Below, in pieces: positions 10,588 to 52,537 of a stretch of DNA of 64,000 bases. Source of the DNA: Charina bottae (Eukaryota > Chordata > Lepidosauria > Squamata > Charinaidae); contig JALMGJ010000001.1 in NCBI GenBank assembly GCA_023362775.1, positions 92,512,001-92,576,000 on the forward strand, written 5' to 3'. Numbering within the stretch: the first letter of the stretch is position 1; every line of letters begins with the position of its first letter. The notes under the pieces were generated by a model, which worked only from the letters and a program-made list of their open reading frames with translations, did not search any database and was not told the DNA's origin. Both the position numbers and the translations under genes were made by a program.

Positions 10588-11214
10588 AATCTTGACTGCT
10601 GCCAGGGAAGGAATAGGCGTGTTCAAAATGGGTGAGGGCGTAGCGGAGGAAGGTAATTCTTGCAGGCAGGATTGAACTTGCACCCAAAGGATTTCTACCC
10701 CTAACAGAGTTGAACAAGTATCTAAACATTTATATAACTCCCCAAATATATTATGATGATTGTGGGTTTTTCATTGGCCAAATGGGATCTCTTGCCCAAA
10801 ACATTCTTTTGTTTAAGGCGCTGTAGAACCTTCAGTCAAATAATTGGCACATGCTGTAATTCAACAGTGACACTTTCCCCCGATCTCAGTGGCTCAGAGA
10901 CATATTTACTTCAATAATGTACCACACTTTCCATTTCCAAGATTTCATAACCATGCTGTGTAGCACAAGTCACTATTACAGCCTTTCTACAAATAACAAA
11001 CTGAGGCTATGAAATCAGCAAGCATTTGGCATGTAGCAATTTACTCTAGTATGCATGGACAGAGGATACCATCTTGATACACTGGTTCTTTGTCACATTT
11101 GGCCATGTAAGAAGTCTTTTGCTAAAAATCACCCAATCACCTTAGTGCAGTACAGTGTTAAAATCCAGCTTCCTATATACAGTAGTTACATAGCTAGAGT
11201 AGTTTAAGTTGCCA
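10588..11214. other. No recognised feature
   Basis: AT-rich, no repeats or coding sequence recognised. Confidence 0.55.
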
Positions 11215-11630
11215 TTTATTTACCACGATGTGCCCATTTATTTATTCATACTTCAAATTTAGTCACCACTCATCTCACTCAAAGAGCGACTCCGGGCGGT
11301 TTACAATAAAACCAGAATAAATAGCCATTAAAATACAATAAAAACAATGTTCTTAAATAAAAATATATAATCCAAGGTATAGCTGTTAAAAAAGTTCTTA
11401 ATTTAATTTACGGGAGCATCTTCAGGGTGCTAACCTCACCACACTTGGGTGCTAACCACCCCCAAGATTGATTACCCCTCCTCATGCCCCACGTGAGATG
11501 GCAGAGCCAGGTCTTCATCCCTTTCCGGAAGGCCAGGAGCGTGGGGGCCTGCCTCACCTCTGGGGGAAGAGCGTTCCATAGGGCAGAGAAGGCTCTCTTC
11601 CTGGGCCCTGCCAATTGATTCATGATGAAT
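11215..11630 (-). mobile_element. L2-type LINE 3' end
   Basis: Minus strand encodes the end of an L2 reverse-transcriptase protein (Arg-Lys-Arg-Ala-Phe-Ser...Leu-Trp-Asn-Ala-Leu-Pro-Pro-Glu-Val-Arg), followed by GGCGGTTTACAATAAA-type 3' sequence (read from the plus strand around 11295). Strongly truncated. Confidence 0.78.
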
Positions 11631-12010
11631 TGTATTTACCCTTCATATATTGATTTATTTCACTGATACCCATTTTTTCTCTAACTTTTCAAAGATTTAC
11701 ATGGGTGTCTCTCCAGTTTTATCCCCACTTCAATAGCATGTGAGGTCAGTTATCCTGGGAGACAGAAATCACCCAGTGAATTCCTCGGTCACTTGAATTA
11801 GGATCTCTTTGGCCAAGGTCAACACCTCAACTACTGGCTCACCTCACACTGGCTCTCATATCATGCTAAGCCATGGCTGTCTTAACCATGGTTTACTGAT
11901 CATCTAAATCCACAACTATTTGGGCTTGTACAACACAATAAAGGAATATACTTCCAACTCATCACAAGTTCAGCCACAAACAAAACAAACCCAATCATCA
12001 TGGCATAAGG

Positions 12011-12129
12011 CAGTGTTTCTCAACCTTGGCTTCTGTAAGATGGGTGGACTTCAATTCCCAGAATTCCCCAGCCAGCACGCTGGGAGTTGAAGTCCACCCA
12101 TCTTAAAGTTGCCAAGGTTGAGAAATGTG
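12011..12129. mobile_element. hAT MITE (CTCAACCTTGG family)
   Basis: Near-palindrome with end CAGTGTTTCTCAACCTTGG and the core CCCAGAATTCCCCAGCCAGC. Perfect 8-bp duplication GCATAAGG (12003-12010, 12130-12137). Confidence 0.93.
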
Positions 12130-12500
12130 GCATAAGGCAATGTGGGAGCAATTAGTCCTTTACTCCAAGTGCACCTATTGGGCACTCAAACTTCCCTTTT
12201 TCTCAAGCGCCCTTCCATTGTGGTGAGGAGGCAGATGGCCTCACGGCTCACAGCACTTCAGCCCTGGAGGGATCCCTCATGTGCCAAACTGAGCCGCGAC
12301 ATCCTCCGGAGCTTTGGCAGGGAGAGAAACACTTAGTCCCCCTCTCCCCATCCAAGCAGATTGGCTCTGTTGACATAACACACTTAAGGATACAAATTAA
12401 AGATGTAACATGTGCATTTGCACAATATGCTGAGCTTGATTGGTGAGGTGTATTGTTTGTTGGTAGCTAAATGAAACCCAGCCCGTTTGATTATTTTATG

Positions 12501-12636
12501 CAGTGTTTCTCAACCTCAGCAACTGTTAATATGTGTGGACTTCAACTCCCAGAATTCCCCAGCCAGCATGCTGGCTGGGGAATTCTGGGAGTTGAAGTCC
12601 ACACATATTAACAGTTGCTGAGGTTGAGAAACACTG
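12501..12636. mobile_element. hAT MITE (CTCAACCTTGG family), near-perfect palindrome
   Basis: The two 68-bp halves are almost exact reverse complements around CCAGCATGCTGG. Perfect 8-bp duplication ATTTTATG (12493-12500, 12637-12644). Lies 0.1-0.2 kb upstream of the SCARA3 CpG island. Confidence 0.95.
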
Positions 12637-12749
12637 ATTTTATGGTTCAGCCTATTGCGGAACCCAGAAAACGGGGGTTAATTCAGCAACCCGATTAAAC
12701 ATGTCCTGTGAACACAGCGATGGCCTTGACAACCTGCTTGCCTTTTTCT

Positions 12750-13481
12750 CTATCCCTCTCTCCAAGAGCCCCCCGCCCCGCTCTTAGCCTTTCCTTGCTC
12801 ACCCGTGTCAGTAAGAGGACATTTGTTAGCAATTAGAGCTGGGTGGGTGGAAGGGAGAGACAGCGCACATTTCGGCAGGACTCCAAAGCCTCCTCGCCTT
12901 GCGCTCCTTCCCCGGCCCGCCCACCCTAAGTTTGGGGGCAGCGTCTCTGGTGGGGGAGCTGGAGGAGGAGGAGGCGGCTGGAACATAGAGAAGCCACTCG
13001 TCCTGTTTGGAAATTTCAAGGAAGTTTGTCTGGGCTCCGGCCCAAGGCACGGAGTGAGAGAAAAAGGGAGCGTGGCGGACAACATGCCTATGTGCTAAAC
13101 GGCGGTCAGGGGATGCTCGTGAGGAGAGAGCGCGCCGCCGCCGCCGCCGCCGCGGGGCGTTGAAGGGTGAGGACCTCGGAAAAGACCCCGCGCCACCTTG
13201 CCAGTCTCCCGAAAGCAGCAAGTTTTAGCGGCGCGCTCCCTGGGCCGCGCTGGTGGCGCAGCGTCCCAGCCACCCAAGGACCTCCGCTCGCTTCTGCCTC
13301 TGGGTCTGGGACGTGCCGAGGCGGAGCGCCGCCCTTGGAACTCCCCTGTTTCCGATGAGGGTCCCCCGACCCCGGCTGCCTCCTTTGGGCCTACTCCCAT
13401 GAGGTCCGAGCGTCAGTCTCTCGCTGTTTGTTTCACCAGACGCAGCTCGGACCGGCCGACGGGACTCTCGACGGGAGGAGA
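12750..13481 (+). promoter_or_regulatory. SCARA3: CpG-rich SCARA3 promoter and 5' untranslated region
   Basis: From about 12.75 kb to 13.6 kb the sequence becomes GC-rich and CpG-dense, against AT-rich flanks. It includes a CCG-type trinucleotide run at 13131-13154. No TATA box is evident near the likely start, so this looks like a TATA-less CpG-island promoter. The transcription start cannot be placed from sequence alone. Two upstream open frames (13167-13358 and 13198-13485) lie in it. Confidence 0.7.
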
Positions 13482-44921
<31,440 letters not shown>

Positions 44922-45369
44922 ACGGTCCCTTTTTTTCCCCTCAAAAGAAAAGTTTTAAGGTGGACAATTGAAAAAAAGTTCTTCTACTGCAGATACCTGT
45001 CTCCCCAGGAAGGTATCAAGATAATGGGGAGTGGATTGTGTCATTGATCCTGCACTGCCAAGCTCCATTTCCAGCAGCTTAGAGGTAGCTTGAAAAATTG
45101 CTTCAAGTCACTGAATTTCCTTAATTTTGGGAGCTCTGAAGGCAAAGAATGGCAGCTGCTATTTAGGGCCCCACAACCTCAAGCACCTTCTTCATCCCTC
45201 CCCATAACACTATGAATCAATTGGTCAAGGTTGGCATTTGATAGATCACCTTCTGACGATGGCCTTCTCTGCTGTTACTGCTTTTAGTTCTTTTTTTTTT
45301 TAGGGAAACAATATGATTCTTACATGTTCAGATGCCAATGTCTATATGTATATATATACATAAGGAGCC
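44922..45369 (+). other. SCARA3: SCARA3 3' untranslated region (start)
   Basis: Directly follows the stop codon; AT-richer than the exon, ending in a TATATATATACATA palindrome where the GC-rich hAT composite begins. No AATAAA seen in it. Confidence 0.6.
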
Positions 45370-46521
45370 GGCGCTGGAGGAGGGCGATTGATTCTTCCTC
45401 CTCCCGCCCTCGGGAGCCTTCCAACTTTCGTCAGAGTCGGGCAGCGCTTCTTCGAGGTCGGCGGGTGGGGAAGTTGGTTGGTCGCCGCCGCCGCCTCTTC
45501 CTCCGCCCGCGTTGCAACGGCCGCCGCCGCTGCCCCCCCGAAGCGCTCGCCAGGCAGGCAGGAGACCGTCACCATGCTGGGCGCACTGCGAGAAGAGACA
45601 GCGCAGCTGCTGGGCGACTACCTGCAGCACCAGCTGGGGGACGCGGCGCTGCCCCCCGGCCGCACGGCTGAGACGCTGCGGCGGATGGCTGACGAGCTGG
45701 AGAGGTGCAGTGGGACGGGAGCATCGCCGGCGGCCCGCGAGGACCGGCCAGGGAAGGCGTGCGGGCGGAGCTGCCTGCCTGGCACTCGGGCGTTCCGGCT
45801 GGGGTGCAGCGGGACGGGAGCTCCGCCCGCGCGCCTTCCCTGGCCGGTCCTCGCGGGCCAATCGCGTGGAAGGCGTGCGGGCGGAGCTGCCTGCCTGGCA
45901 CTTGGGCGCTCCGGCTGGGGTGCAGCGGGATGGGAGCATCGCCGGCGGCCCGCGAGGACCGGCCAGGGAAGGCGCGCGGGCAGAGCTGCCTGCCTGGCAC
46001 TCGGGCGCTCCGGCTGGGGTGCAGCGGGACGGGAGCATCGCCGGCGGCCCGCAAGGACCGGCCAGGGAAGGCGCACGGGCGGAGCTGCCTGCCTGGCACT
46101 CGGGCACTCCGGCTGGGGTGCAGCGGGACGGGAGCTCCGCCCGCGCACCTTCCCTGGCCGGTCCTCGCGGGCCGCCAGCGATGCTCCCATCCCGCTGCAC
46201 CCCAGCCGGAGCGCCCGAGTGTCAGGCAGACAGCTCCGCCTGCGCAGTCGTGGCAGCGGGCATGGCGGCGGCGGGCACTGCAGCGAGCATGGCGGCAGCA
46301 GGCCCTAAGTGTGCACGATTGGCCCCCGCCCCCTTCCACGCGATTGGCCCCCGCCCGCAAACCCCGCCCCCTTCCACGCGATTGGCCCCCGCCCGCAAAC
46401 CACGCCCCCTTCCACGCGATTGGCCCCCGCCTGCAAACCACGCCCCCTGGCTCTCGAGCATGTCAAAATGCCCTGGAGCATGTCAAAATGGCTCCTGGCA
46501 TAAAAAAGTTTGCCGACCCCT
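45370..46521. mobile_element. GC-rich hAT-type element A, left end missing, with captured sequence
   Basis: The right end GTTTGCCGACCCCTG matches the right end of element B. The left part starts abruptly at GGCGCTGGAGGAGGGCGATTG, a block also found inside B at 46661. Inside: a BCL2L10-like fragment (45574-45705), five copies of a ~99-bp unit (45706, 45805, 45921, 46020, 46119), an inverted copy of that unit (about 46146-46212) and three 38-bp units with GCGATTGG (46339, 46377, 46415). Followed by ATCTAGCC (46522-46529). Confidence 0.7.
45574..45705 (+). pseudogene. BCL2L10/NR-13-like N-terminal fragment captured in a transposon
   Basis: ATG with a good context (CACCATGC) opens 44 codons. They read Met-Leu-Gly-Ala-Leu-Arg-Glu-Glu-Thr, then Leu-Leu-Gly-Asp-Tyr-Leu-Gln-His, Ala-Ala-Leu-Pro-Pro and Arg-Met-Ala-Asp-Glu-Leu-Glu-Arg. 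This closely follows my memory of the avian NR-13 (BCL2L10) N-terminus: a start, the BH4-like helix and the helix after it. The match stops exactly where the 99-bp repeat unit begins, and the BH3, BH1 and BH2 regions are absent. About 180 bp of GC-rich sequence before the ATG may be its promoter/5' UTR. It cannot encode a working BCL-2 protein. The assignment is from memory, with no alignment. Confidence 0.6.
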
Positions 46522-46529
46522 GATCTAGC

Positions 46530-48952
46530 CCAAGGGTCGGAAATGGCGGCTCTCGAGCCAGATGCGGCTCTTTGGCCCCTTGAGTGTGGCTCTTCCGCAG
46601 CTGAACTCACCCCCGCCCCTTCCACGCGATTGGATCCCACCCCCAAACTCTGATGGTTGGCGCTGGAGGAGGGCGATTGGATCCCGCCCCCAAACTCTTA
46701 CGCGCTCTCGCTCTCCAAGGCCGGGGCCACCCGCAGCCGCCCACACCTCGCGCACAGCCCGTGGGGCTCTCTGCCGCTCCCTTCGACGCCTGGCACTCGG
46801 GCGCTCCGGCTGGGGTGCAGCGGGACGCGAGCGTCGCCGGCAGCCCGCAAGGACCGGCCAGGGAAGGCGCGTGGGCGTTCCGGCAGATCAGGTGTCGCAG
46901 GCGGCGCTCAAAGAGCCAGGTGGGGTGGTGGGGCCGCCTGCTCCGCCCTCTCCCCGCACGCACCAGTGCCCCCACTTGCCCGCCCGATCGCGGGGGGTGG
47001 CAAAGCCGGTGGGTCCCCTTTTCCCCTCCCCCAGGCAAACCTTTGGGAGCGCCTGCGAGAGGGGGGAGGCCGTCAGTCCCCCCCGGTGGCTGCCATTGGC
47101 CGGGAGCGGGCGGGGCGGGCCTCCTCCGCCTGGCTCCCCTCGGGGCCCAGCGAAGTTTGCCGCAGAAGACCTGCGCCTCCGCCTCGGCTGGCTGCCCGAG
47201 CAGCCTTGCCTCCCCCGCACCGAACCCAGATTATCGCAGCAGGCGGGATTGAGGCTCCCCGCCCCTCCGAGCTGCGGAACCGGGGCAGAGAAGGCTTGGC
47301 CTTCTCGCCTGCTTTCGGGCGGGGGTCCTCCGGCTAGCCATCGGGTGTGGGTAGCAGAGGGCCGGGGAAGGGGGCGGCAGGGGCGTGTGCACGTGGGAAG
47401 GCGTGTTCCCCGGGCTGAACACATTTCCCCCGAATTTCCCTTGCTGGGAATGAGGGCGGAGGTCCAGAAACGCCCCCTGGCCAGCAACGGCGAAGCCCAG
47501 CAGAGTCGCCTCTCGCTTGCCTGGCCCCGCGCCCGTTGGGGGCCTTGGGCCCAGTCCAGCCTACCTTGGGGAAAGTCATTATGATGAATAATGCATAATC
47601 ATATTAATCGGTAATAAAGCGGGGCTTCGGCGGATCTCTTGGCGGCCCTGCCCTGGAGAGCCGAGGGCCCCGCATTCCGCCGAGCCGAGACGGAGGCCCG
47701 CCATTCCCGAGAAGAATTCAGTGCCCATCAATTGTGCAGCCGAATAAATTAGTTGCCGGTTCTTATCTCCCCAACTGAAGAACAACAGTGCATGGTGCAC
47801 AATAAATAAGCCTACTAATTAATAATTATTTTATTTCATTATGAGCCGTAAGTAATAATAAATAAATAAAAAGATTGCCCCTCCTTGTCCCTTTCCCCCT
47901 TTGAGTTGGAGAAACAGTTTTGCGGGCACCCGGTTCGGCCCGATCCACCACCGCCCCCTTCTCTCCCGGGGAAGCTGGGCGAATGCAGGAGCCCGGGGCC
48001 GGATCAGGCCGCCTTTAGAGCCCCCCCTCAAAAAAACCAAACCTTCCCCCACTCCCGGCTAAAAAAAAGCAGCAGCGCGGGCTTGGAAGTGAAGTCGCCG
48101 CTTTGCCCAGTATCGCGACCCCGGAGGACCACCGCCCCTATTATCCCCAGCCGGGTTAGGGGGCGCGCTGGCGAGGGGTGATGGGAGCTGAGTTGCCCTC
48201 CAGACTATCTTCGGGCGGGGGTCCCTGCTGGATGGAAACAGCAGACGCCTTCCCTGGCCGGTCCTCGCGGGCCGCCAGCGACGCTCCCATCCCGCTGCAC
48301 CCCAGCCGGAGCGCCCGAGCAAGCCTCGCCCAGACATGCCGCCAGCAGCAGCAGCAGCTCCCAAGGCACGCCGGTCCCTCCTCCGTCAAAGGGAGCGGCA
48401 GAGAGCCCCGTGGGCTGTCCAGCTTACTCGGACCCCGGGGAGAGGGCCGCCCGCCCACCCCGTCGAAGAGAGCGACGCGCCAAGGGAACCGCTGCGACAA
48501 GTGAAAGCTGGCGGGCGGGCGCGCTCCCCTGCCTGCCCGCGCCGAGAGAGCGCAGCCGGGCTGGGCGCCCAACTCCCAAGGCTTCTTCCCCCCCTTCATC
48601 TTCCCTCCATACTCCCCAAGACACCGTGGGCTCAGGTCATTTAACTAACGTCGCTCCGCTCCTCTAGCTCTCTTCCCCATGAACCAGTGTGCGCGCTTCC
48701 CAATTCCCTCCCTCCGCTTTCCAAATCCCTACGTTGGCAGCGGGCATGGTGTGCATGGCGGCGGGCACTGCAGTGGGCGTGGTGGGCATGGCGGCAGCAG
48801 GCCCTAAGTGTGCGCGATTGGCTCCCGCCCACAACCCCCCCATCCACGCGATTGGTCCCCGCCCGCAAACCCCGCCCCCTGGCTCTCGAGCATGTCAAAA
48901 TGCCCTCGAGCATGTCAAAATGGCTCCCGGCATAAAAAAGTTTGCCGACCCA
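46530..48952. mobile_element. GC-rich hAT-type element B with captured sequence
   Basis: Left end CAAGGGTCGG and right end CCGACCCATG are near-perfect inverted repeats. Flanked by the perfect 8-bp duplication ATCTAGCC (46522-46529, 48953-48960). A ~85-bp subterminal unit appears forward at 46787-46870 and inverted at 48247-48320. Between them is 1.37 kb of unrelated, CpG-rich sequence with an AT-rich island at 47574-47875. No transposase. The long GC-rich open frames have no recognisable domain. Confidence 0.75.
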
Positions 48953-49050
48953 TGATCTAGCCAAATATTGCATGCTCTGACCAGTAGTGGATCTGCAAAG
49001 TCTCATGCAAAGATGATCTTTCCCATTACCTGCTACCTGACTCATTACTA

Positions 49051-49126
49051 AATAAAGCAAGGAAGGGTACGATCTTTTTTTCTGTCAAGGAATGCATCCC
49101 TTAGGAGTGAATGGGGCTGAAATAAA
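49051..49126 (+). terminator. Candidate SCARA3 polyadenylation signals
   Basis: AATAAA occurs at 49051-49056 and 49121-49126. None is seen between the stop codon at 44921 and the GC-rich insertion starting near 45370. Removing that insertion would put these signals about 0.5 kb after the stop, a normal 3' UTR length. Assignment is inference only; there is no transcript evidence. Confidence 0.3.
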
Positions 49127-49514
49127 CTGTGCCTGGGGCCACTCTTCTCTCTTTCTGCCATTCCTTTTCTCTAACCTGATCTTTCTCTTTCTAGCTTCCT
49201 CTTCTCCCATATAATGAGCAGGATAGATTGCTCTTGCAAAGCGCTTCTTAAATTAGGCTGAATCCTATGAAATTAAGTTGAGGGCTACATAGGTCCTAGG
49301 GCGGCTGCTTGCCCACTCACGTTTTCACTAAAGATGCCAAAGATTGCACTTGGGACCTTCTGCTTTCCAAGGAGGTCTTCTGCTACGTAACTGTGGATTC
49401 ACTCCAAAGCCAATAGCCTTGTGTTTATAGGAGGCTTCGGAATTCCATCTGAACTTCCAGATGGATCCACAGAGTAGACACAAGTCCATATTTGTATAGC
49501 CTCTTCCTATAAAT

Positions 49515-49976
49515 CAGAGCTTTCCAAACTTTTCATGTTGGTGACACACGTTTTAGACATGCATCATTTCGTGACACAGTAATTCAGTTTTACTAGCAAA
49601 CCGGAGGTTAAACTAACTAACATAAGAGATACGGATACATACATAAATTGTAATAGCGAAATGTATGGGGACACAACATATCTCATGAAAACAGAGTTCC
49701 CCTTTACAGCAGGGCAAGGCATGGACAGAGCTCCCCTCTTACAGCAGGGCACAAGGCAGGCACTAGGACCTGTGCGGAATCCTGGCAGGGCAGGTTTGGA
49801 GGCAGCAAGGCAGGCACTAGGACCTGCGCGGAATCCTGGCAGGGCTCAGAGGCAGCAGCGAGGTGCTTGAGGCTCTGAGCCTCCGACTCAGAGGTTTCTT
49901 GTTACGTTCACGCGACACACCTACACACTACAGCCAACACACAAACGTGTTGCAACACAGAGTTTGGAAAGCTCTG
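49515..49976. mobile_element. hAT MITE with internal minisatellite (two units)
   Basis: Ends CAGAGCTTTCCAAACT and AGTTTGGAAAGCTCTG; perfect duplication CTATAAAT (49507-49514, 49977-49984). Carries about 130 bp of extra unrelated sequence after CATCATTTCGTGACACA (roughly 49580-49710) that other copies lack. Confidence 0.95.
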
Positions 49977-49984
49977 CTATAAAT

Positions 49985-50918
49985 GGTAAGTAATACATTT
50001 AGAGCTTCAAACAGGGAGCAGCTACCATCTACCAGGAAATATGGCTAGGGGGGGGGGGTAATAAAACTTGCTGAAAATGAGTTGGATGTAGCTTACAGGG
50101 CCATTTAGCAAACCTGGCTATTCCAAGTGGTTACACAGCATAGTCTGAAAGCTTCACCTTATGTCATCTGTGATACTCACTGCAAAAGCCTCTGGGGTGC
50201 ACCTTTGGGTTGCATGTTTCTTCACTCACTGACACCCAAATACGGTTGCCTCATGTGGCCTAGAGCTAATCCCACCCTTTCAGTGCTTGGCTACCAGCAG
50301 TGTAAGTGGGAGGAGGAATCACTGGTAATTGAATACATGGTTTGCATGTAGATGGTCCTCAGTTCATAGGACCATAGAGAGCTGAAGCTCTGGAGAGACA
50401 CTACCAGTCAATATTAGCTGTGCTAAATGGATAAATAGGCTGACTCGATCAGTAGCGATTTTCTACCTTCGTGTTACACCGTTGCCATGCTTTTTGTATA
50501 TATGGGTGTGTGCATGTGCAAGTGTGTTCATATGAGATGGTTTGCATGTATGTCCATTGGCTCGTGCTTGTGCATTCATTCCATAGTGCAACTGGTTTGT
50601 CTCACTGATCCTCTTCATCTGTGTAACTCTCTTACATATGTATGGTATAACTGCTACATGTATACATCCCAGACCAATAAAAAATTAATGTAAAGGTGAG
50701 ACGTAACTGCTTGTCTTCTTTGGATGTGGTGAAGCAGAGACTTGTAAAGCCTGCCCATTCCCCCCTCCAGCTGTTTCAGCGTTTAAAAAAATGTCTATTT
50801 CTTTGGATGGTATATTCTTTCTGACAATCAATTGGAGAACCTGCTGTTTTCCTTATGAAAGAAATAGAGTACACCAGAGGTCATTTGCCATTGAGAGTTG
50901 GGCAGCATACAAGTTTAA
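49985..50918. other. No recognised feature
   Basis: Contains an ACCATAGAGAGCTGAAG-type segment of unknown repeat origin; no gene. Confidence 0.5.
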
Positions 50919-50920
50919 TA

Positions 50921-52502
50921 TACTGCTCAAAAAAATAAAGGGAACACTGAAATAAGACATCCTAGATCTGAATGAATGAAATATTCGTATTAATTACTTT
51001 GTTCATTACATAGTTGAATGTGCTGACAACAACATCACACAAAAATTAGCAATGGAAATCAAATGTAAGCAATCCCTGGAGGTCTGGATGTGGAGTTACA
51101 CTCAAAATTAAAGTGGAAAAGAACACTACAGGCTGATCCAATGTTGATGTAATGTCCTTAAAACAAGTCAAAATGAGGCTCAGTAGTGTGTGTGGCCTCC
51201 ACGTGCCTGTATGACCTCCCTACAACGCCTGGGCATGCTCCTGATGAGGTGGCGGATGGTCTCCTGAGGGATCTCCTCCGACACCTGGACTAAAGCATCC
51301 CCCAACTCCTGGACAGTCTGTGGTGCCACGTGGCGTTGGTGGATGGAGCGAGACATGATGTCCCAGATGTGCTCAATTGGATTCAGGTCTGGGGAACAGG
51401 CGGGCCAGTCCATAGCATCAATGCCTTCGTCTTGCAGGAACTGCTGGCACACTCCAGCCACATGAGGTCTAGCATTGTCTTGCATTAGGAGGAACCCAGG
51501 GCCAACCGCACCAGCATATGGTCTCACAAGGGGTCTGAGGATCTCATCTCGGTACCTCATGGCAGTCAGGCTACCTCTGGCGAGCACATGGAGGGCTGTG
51601 CGGCCCCCTAAAGAAATGCCACCCCACACCATTACTGACCCACTGCCAAACCGGTCATGCTGGAGGATGTTGCAGGCAGCAGAACGTTCTCCACGGCGTC
51701 TCCAGACCCTGTCACGTCTGTCACATGTGCTCAGTGTGAACCTGCTTTCATCTGTGAAGAGCACAGGGCGCCAGTGGCGAAGTTGCCAATCTTGGTGTTC
51801 TCTGGAAAATGCCAAACGTCCTGCACGGTGTTGGGCTGTAAGCACAACCCCCACCTGTGGACGTCGGGCCCTCATACCACCCTCATGGAGTCTGTTTCTG
51901 ACCGTTTGAGCAGCCACACGCACATTTGTGGTCCACTGGAGGTCATTTTGCAGGGCTCTGGCAGTGCTCCTCCTGTCCCTACTTGCACAAAGGCGGAGGT
52001 AGCGGTCCTGCTGCTGGGTTGTTGCCCTCCTACGGCCTCCTCCACGTCTCCTGATGTACTGACCTGTCTCCTGGTAGCGCCTCCATGCTCTGGACACTAC
52101 GCTGACAGACACAGCAAACCTTCTTGCCACAGCTCGCATTGATGTGCCATCCTGGATGAGCTGCACTACCTGAGCCACTTGTGTGGGTTGTAGACTCCAT
52201 CTCATGCTACCACTAGAGTGGAAGCACCGCCAGCATTCAAAAGTGACCAAACCATCAGCCAGAAAGCATAGGAACTGAGAAGTGGTCTGTGGTCACCACC
52301 TGCAGATCCACTCCTTTATTGGGGATGTCTTGCTAACTGCCTATGCTTTCCACCTGTTGTCTATTCCATGTGCACAACAGCATGTGAAATTGATTGTCAA
52401 TCAGTGTTGCTACCTAAGTGGACAGTTTGATTTCACAGAAGTGTGATTGACTTGGACTTACATTGTGTTGTTTCAGTGTTCCCTTTATTTTTTTGAGCAG
52501 TG
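50921..52502 (-). mobile_element. Tc1/mariner transposon, apparently intact
   Basis: 1,582 bp with ~31-bp terminal inverted repeats: (T/C)ACTGCTCAAAAAAATAAA, then GGGAACACTGAAA, one mismatch between the two ends. TA flanks both ends (50919-50920, 52503-52504). The size and structure fit a complete Tc1 element. It encodes one uninterrupted transposase on the minus strand. Confidence 0.95.
51180..52250 (-). CDS. Tc1-type transposase (DD34E), full length
   Basis: An uninterrupted frame of 356 codons; an internal Met (Met-Arg-Trp-Ser-Leu) would give the usual ~340 residues. The N-terminal half has two helix-turn-helix segments (Val-Ala-Arg-Arg-Phe...Val-Val-Ser-Arg-Ala-Trp) joined by a Gly-Arg-Arg-Arg linker. 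The catalytic triad is visible: Asp in Phe-Thr-Asp-Glu-Ser, Asp in Gln-Asp-Asn-Ala-Arg-Pro-His and Glu in Asn-Pro-Ile-Glu-His, with 34 residues between the second Asp and the Glu. It would cut and paste DNA at TA sites. With both ends intact, this copy may be active or very recently inactivated. Confidence 0.95.
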   Translation of the reverse strand: MVTFECWRCFHSSGSMRWSLQPTQVAQVVQLIQDGTSMRAVARRFAVSVSVVSRAWRRYQETGQYIRRRGGGRRRATTQQQDRYLRLCASRDRRSTARALQNDLQWTTNVRVAAQTVRNRLHEGGMRARRPQVGVVLTAQHRAGRLAFSREHQDWQLRHWRPVLFTDESRFTLSTCDRRDRVWRRRGERSAACNILQHDRFGSGSVMVWGGISLGGRTALHVLARGSLTAMRYRDEILRPLVRPYAGAVGPGFLLMQDNARPHVAGVCQQFLQDEGIDAMDWPACSPDLNPIEHIWDIMSRSIHQRHVAPQTVQELGDALVQVSEEIPQETIRHLIRSMPRRCREVIQARGGHTHY

Positions 52503-52537
52503 TATATTACAATTATCATTATTATCTAAGTCTAGAT

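Noticed and set aside
45328..47584. Open frames of 190-340 codons in the GC-rich composite
   Set aside because: All frames are open because stops are rare in GC-rich DNA. Only the 44-codon BCL2L10-like stretch resembles a protein.
51475..52142. Plus-strand frames across the Tc1 element
   Set aside because: Antisense to a full transposase with all catalytic residues.
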